This document shows, piece after piece, positions 60,031-64,000 of a stretch of 64,000 nt of DNA. Within the stretch, counting starts at the first letter, position 1, and the number at the start of each line of letters is the position of its first letter. The position numbers and the translations under genes are program-made. The stretch is from Ehretia macrophylla (taxonomy: Eukaryota; Streptophyta; Magnoliopsida; Boraginales; Ehretiaceae): the NCBI GenBank assembly GCA_037974665.1, contig CM075770.1, positions 4,228,501 through 4,292,500 on the forward strand. Reading direction: 5' to 3'. The notes under the pieces were generated by a model. That model had not been told where the DNA came from. It did no database searches and was given only the letters and a program-made list of their open reading frames with translations.

Positions 60031-60760
60031 ACCAATTGATATCAAGTGGAGTGGTCCAAGATCTTATAAGGTGGTCTTAGAGTTTCTGATTTTCCGATAT
60101 GGGACAAGTGTTATATTCTAACACTCCCCCTCACGTGTGATCTGATTTGAGAGTAGTCACACGTGGAAGAGTTTCTGATTTTCTGATGTGGGAGGAATGT
60201 ATATTCCAACACCCCCCCTCACGTGTGACCCGGAGATAACCCGGAAACGAGAGCTGACACTGTCAGCGAACCAATTGGTATCAAGTGGAGTGGTCCAAGA
60301 TCTTATAAGGTGGTCTTAGAGTTTATGATTTTCTGATATGGGACAAGTGTTATATTCTAACACTCCCCCTCACGTGTGACCTGATTTGAGAGGAGTCACA
60401 CATGGAAGAGTTTCTGATTTTCTGATGTGGGAGGAATGTATATTCCAACACCCCCCCCCCCCCCCTCACGTGTGACCCGGAGAGAACCCGGAAACGAGAG
60501 CTGACACTGTCAGCAAACCAATTGGTATCAAGTGGAGTGGTCCAAGATCTTATAAGGTGGTCTTAGAGTTTATGATTTTCTGATATGGGACAAGTGTTAT
60601 ATTCTAACACTCCCCCTCACGTGTGACCTGATTTGAGAGGAGTCACACATGGAAGAGTTTCTGATTTTCTGATGTGGGAGGAATGTATATTCTAATACCC
60701 CTCCTCACGTGTAACCTGGAGAGAACCCGGAAACGAGAGCTGACACTGTCAGCGAGAGCG
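60031..60760 (-). repeat. Three-copy tandem array of about 240 bp inside the TRIM
   Basis: Units start with ACCAATTG.TATCAAGTGG at 60031, 60270 and 60517 (periods 239 and 247). Each covers most of the terminal repeat plus the purine tract, a TCACGTGTGAC motif, and a GAGAGCTGACACTGTCAGC end. The copies are over 90 percent alike by eye. The length difference is largely a C run at about 60450-60465. The repeated unit lacks the outer 29 or so bases of the terminal repeat, so it is not a simple LTR-to-LTR tandem. Confidence 0.85.
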
Positions 60761-60829
60761 ACATGAAAGAGACAGATGGGTCACACGTGGCAAGACATGA
60801 AAGATGAACAAGACTAGACCATGGGCCTA

Positions 60830-60841
60830 GCTCTGATACCA
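60830..60841 (-). other. tRNA-iMet primer binding site of the TRIM
   Basis: GCTCTGATACCA on the plus strand is the inverse of TGGTATCAGAGC and abuts the terminal repeat without a gap. This is the usual primer site of plant Ty1-type and TRIM elements. Confidence 0.85.
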
Positions 60842-60969
60842 TGTTAAGAATCATGGGTTTCCATCTTAAAATCAATTGGTATCAAGTAGAGTGGCCCAAG
60901 ATCTTATAAGGTGGTCTTAGAGTTTCTGATTTTTCGATATGGGACAAGTGTTATATTCTATCACATTTG

Positions 60970-62323
60970 ATTGCAATTTATTTATTCAAAGAGTAGTCTT
61001 AAGCCAATATGACATCAATTTAAAAGAATATTGCATCACTCAAAAAATTGAACTCGAAAGTTTTTGCATTAAAGCTAAAATCATACCACCAGTCCAAATC
61101 ACCAGTGGCATTGCAAGACTAATTTTATTCCAAAAGCTCAATGGTCCAAACCCACATCCATTACTAATTGAGAGGCAATATTAGAGGGGAGCCAAGAACT
61201 ACAATTCAAATTAAATGGTTTTTTATTTTTTTTTTCTTTTCCTCAACAATCAAACTTATGATTGGGTCACTATAATAATTGTAGTGGGGAATAAGAAAGA
61301 AGAATTCGAGGTCTTATATCCCTCTCGTACATGCATTTTCAGACTTTTTCGAAGCAGATCATTCATTGTTTCCTTTCTAGCAGGCAACATTTATGAATCT
61401 GAGATTGATTTCACATGGAATGAAAGTGGAAGTTGGTATAGAATTGACTCCAGTCTCCTACATGGTGGTTTCCATCTCCCTATGTTCCATTTAATAATAT
61501 TTTCAATTACTTCTTCTAATCTCAGTCTAAATTTTTAGCTTGTAAATGACCACTTTTTTTAATGACGTGGAATTTATTCTTAAATATTATTACGTTGGAT
61601 TTATCTTAAGGTTGCAAGTTTCATGATTGAGTGACGTGTCTCAATGTGTGTTCTATATTAGTCAAGAGACAAATAATATTTGTGATATAAATGTATATGT
61701 TTGAATTTGAGACCTTTAGGTACAATGAGTGATTACTCGACTAATTGGAACTATAAAGAGGAATCTTCTAAAGTATAAAAAACTGAACATCAAGGCCTAC
61801 AATTTAACAACAGTTCATAAATGAAAGATTTATAACACTTCAGTATTTAATTGCTTGCAAATATTAAGGACAAATTGAACTAAACCATATCAAATCTTAT
61901 TTCACTAAATGAGATTATGAATATTACAGATATAGTCGATAAAATATGTTAAAATGCGCTACAGTACAACTCAAAAGCATTAAGCCTTCACAGTTCCAAT
62001 TTTGCATTGATCGAAGCCTCAACTTAAATTTTCCTAAGTCGAACACGTTTCAAATTACGTACATTTCTGTAATATATGAGATTTAAAAAAAAAAAAAGAT
62101 AATATAAGTTAAAACTAATTTTAGAACTAGGAAAATAAAGAAAAATAAGATCAACTTGTGTATATTAGTAATACTAGATAAAAGCTTACGTTTTTCAATT
62201 TTCTTTATATAATTGAAAAAAATTACAGATAATTATTAACCTGTATAAATTATTTGTGCACCACTTGTCTCCCTAGTGTAAACTAGATATGTTTCGGATA
62301 TCAAGTTTCAACCAAGTGAAATA
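60970..62323. other. Intergenic DNA, no gene seen
   Basis: The open frame at 61215-61538 has no family resemblance. Nothing else is recognised up to the promoter repeats of the last gene. Confidence 0.45.
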
Positions 62324-62536
62324 ATTTGAGCCAACTACGTTTTTGGGCCGAGCCCAAATCTTATGATTGGCGGAAAATAAAAATTTGGACCAAATACTTT
62401 TATGAAATCTAATGATTAGACGACAATAAAGAATTTGGGCCAACTACCTTTTTGGTCCTAGCCCAAATTATATATGATTGGAGGACAAAATGGTAAATAA
62501 GCAAAGAAACTAGGGTTTTGGGGTTTTCATATAAAG
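62324..62536 (+). promoter_or_regulatory. Promoter with three repeats, Site II, CCAAT and telo-box
   Basis: A unit of about 50-60 bp is present three times (62324-62381, 62382-62431, 62432-62493). Shared words are ATTTGRRCCAA, CCCAAAT and TGATTGGMGGA. Copies 1 and 3 contain TGGGCC (Site II) and AGCCCAAA, and the ATTGG words are inverted CCAAT boxes. Copy 2 has lost the Site II core. Downstream lie a telo-box-like AAACTAGGGTTTT (62508-62519) and a TATAAAG (62530-62536). Site II plus telo-box is the classic pair of plant ribosomal protein and other growth-gene promoters. Confidence 0.65.
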
Positions 62537-62635
62537 TCTGCAAACGTACACTCATCGTCTCCATTTCACTGACTACTGCGCTTGTGCTCTTGCAACCCCC
62601 TTCATCCCAGGTGCCCTATTCTCTCTCTGTCTCTC

Positions 62636-62756
62636 TATACATATATATATATGTATTTATGTGTGTACTGATATGTATAGGCATTTATATGTATGTATAT
62701 ATGTGTGTATTAATATGTATAGGCATTTATATGTTAGGAATATATATATATATATA
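62636..62756 (+). repeat. TA-rich minisatellite in intron 1 of the last gene
   Basis: ATATGTATAGGCATTTATATG occurs twice (about 62669 and 62714) among ATATAT and GTGTGTA tracts. The period is about 45 bp. Confidence 0.7.
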
Positions 62757-62871
62757 ATTGGATATTGTCACATTTATATAATTTGTGATGTTTAGATAAG
62801 AAAATTGAGGAATTCGGTGAATTTATAAGTGGGTATGTGTTAAAGTCAGCAACTTTGACCTCAGATTCTAA

Positions 62872-63035
62872 AAAGGCAGTTTGGTGTACGGGTTCCCTCT
62901 AGGCACGGTATCCTGGGAGGGGTGGGATCCACTTTGGTATCTAGTGTACGCAGACTTCCCTTGCCTGTATTGCAATGTTTGTGACCTCGAGGTTGAATTT
63001 GAACTGTTGTGCCGAGTAATGTAAAGGAATTTGGA
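62872..63035. mobile_element. Au-type SINE-like fragment in intron 1 of the last gene
   Basis: GGCAGTTTGGTGTACGGGTT at the left, then GGGAGGGGTGGGATCCAC, TAGTGTACGCAGACTTCCCT and TTGAACTGTTGTGCC follow the order of blocks in the widespread plant Au SINE (a tRNA-derived retroposon of about 180 bp). The match is recalled, not computed, and the copy is diverged. No target duplication was confirmed. Confidence 0.55.
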
Positions 63036-64000
63036 ATTTTATAAATATGTTGGACCAATAATGGAGAGTAGTAGTGAGAATTTCAATTAGAATTTTGGTG
63101 CTTTTGATACGAAAAAGTTACATCATTTGCCAGGGCATTATGTTTCTAGTTAAGTTAGGCTTATGATATATTTGTTGTTAAAGAAAAGAGGTACTCTTTC
63201 TTAAGTATTGTGAATAATACGGTGATGTAAAAATTGTATATTTATCCAGGTGTTTTGGAGCAACATAGAAAATGAAAAGAGTGAGAGATTATAAACAATT
63301 GTGTGGAGCAGGTTTTACAGTGTGCTTGTTGGCTTATAATTTCGACTAATAAGTTTCCGAACAAGTTGGAAGCATTATTGCTTGTGTCTTGTTCTTGTTT
63401 TACTAAGTTAGTTGTTTGTTTTGATGTGCAAAATTATTGTGATTGATGGCCTTTCCCTTTGGTTTTGAGGGAATGTGGAGGCTGGTGTAATTTTAACAAA
63501 TTGGAGTATTTATTTTCTTAGATGTCTTGTGCTGCAAATGTATTTAGTGTTGTTAATTCTGGTATTCGGTGTTTGATTTGTCTTGTGCCTTTGATCCTTT
63601 TTGGCAGGTTTCATTTGAAGGATTTGGATATTTGTGAGAGAAAATGTCTGGGTATGTAAGCATGACTTCTTTCCCGATACTACCTGGGATTGAGTAATAG
63701 TTTTAGGTTTCTGTTTGTAAGATTCTTCTAATTTTCAAACTTGATCTTATCCCTTGGCTATGAGCTTTCAGTTGTCCAGATCGGCAAGTAATTTGACAGA
63801 CTTCTAATGGCTTGGTTTCTTCCTATGCTCGCCATTACTTAATAAGATAATGACTTTTCCTTCTTTCTCGAGAAAAAAAATAATACCTTTTCCTCTTTGC
63901 TGGTTTTCACAAGCCATGTCTGGAGTATACATGTCAATGTCATCTGTTTTTTTGGTCTAGAATCTAAAACAGTAGTGTCATGTTTCTTTTGAAAAACTGA

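Larger units (their letters stand above)
60002..60963 (-). mobile_element. TRIM retrotransposon with tandem-repeated interior
   Basis: Two 122-bp terminal repeats lie at 60002-60123 and 60842-60963. Read on the minus strand each begins TG and ends TTCTTAACA. Next to the right-hand one is TGGTATCAGAGC (60830-60841, minus strand), the standard primer binding site for initiator methionine tRNA. Next to the left-hand one is a purine tract GTGAGGGGGAG (60124-60134, minus strand). So the element is oriented on the minus strand, is far too short for gag or pol, and fits the TRIM class. No good 5-bp target duplication is visible (CACTC versus CATTT). The interior is mostly a tandem array, listed separately. 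Confidence 0.85.
62560..64000 (+). other. 5' end of an unidentified gene, cut by the window edge
   Basis: A leader exon of about 50 nt ends TTCATCCCAG at 62610 before GTGCCC. A second exon starts after TTTTTGGCAG at 63608 and contains AAAATGTCTGG, a start codon in good context at 63644. The donor may be G/GTATGT at 63652 (coding Met-Ser-Gly split) or TAT/GTAAGC at 63656, the latter fitting consensus better. The rest of the coding region lies beyond 64000. The promoter type suggests a translation-related or other growth gene, but the product cannot be named from two or four codons. The first intron contains a SINE-like fragment and TA/TG microsatellites. Confidence 0.5.

Noticed and set aside
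1..64000. tRNA, rRNA or snoRNA genes
   Set aside because: No cloverleaf with A and B boxes or clear C/D box pair was seen by eye; the only tRNA-like word found is the primer site of the TRIM and SINE-like pieces. A covariance-model scan would decide.

Overview
The window is nuclear DNA of a flowering plant, most likely a eudicot. It is AT-rich, its genes are split by GT-AG introns, and several protein families are plant-specific: FDM/IDN2 XS-XH, a DUF1068-like membrane protein and a QALGGH zinc finger with EAR motifs. The gaps are filled by small non-autonomous transposons. I saw no rRNA, tRNA, CRISPR or bacterial operon. The species cannot be named from what is here.

Genes, left to right: a DCN1-like cullin neddylation protein (+, 8651-12885, 9 exons); a PPPDE/DeSI-type deubiquitinase or deSUMOylase (-, 17191-15265, 3 exons); an unrecognised, probably mitochondrial, single-membrane-span coiled-coil protein (+, 20444-23406, 4 exons); a single-exon C2H2 zinc finger repressor (-, 31414-30656); a DUF1068-like membrane protein (-, 43460-40127, 3 exons including a 24-nt one); an FDM1/IDN2-like protein of RNA-directed DNA methylation (+, 50143-53294, 6 coding exons plus a 5' UTR exon); a CAF1 deadenylase (-, 57089-56268, one coding exon); and the 5' end of an unidentified gene with a Site II/telo-box promoter that runs off the right edge (+, from about 62560). 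The coding models were assembled by hand; every exon junction keeps frame. The genes do not form an operon or cluster. Their roles (protein modification, RNA decay, RdDM, transcription) are unrelated housekeeping or regulatory jobs.

The space between genes is dominated by mobile DNA: two 445-bp Tourist-like MITEs with TTA duplications; five Mutator-type MITEs, four of them with recognisable 9-bp target duplications, one being an 878-bp foldback; a hAT-like MITE; a TRIM retrotransposon whose inside is a tandem array; an RNase H-bearing LINE fragment; SINE-like pieces; and a candidate mitochondrial DNA insert beside the zinc finger gene.

The most unusual pattern is a set of tiny inserts (about 12 to 36 nt). 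Each is little more than a poly(A) tract preceded by a few bases, often GACCA or CAGCA, and each sits between direct repeats of 8 to 16 bp. They look like extremely 5'-truncated LINE insertions. One has its empty site preserved in a sister transposon copy within this same window.
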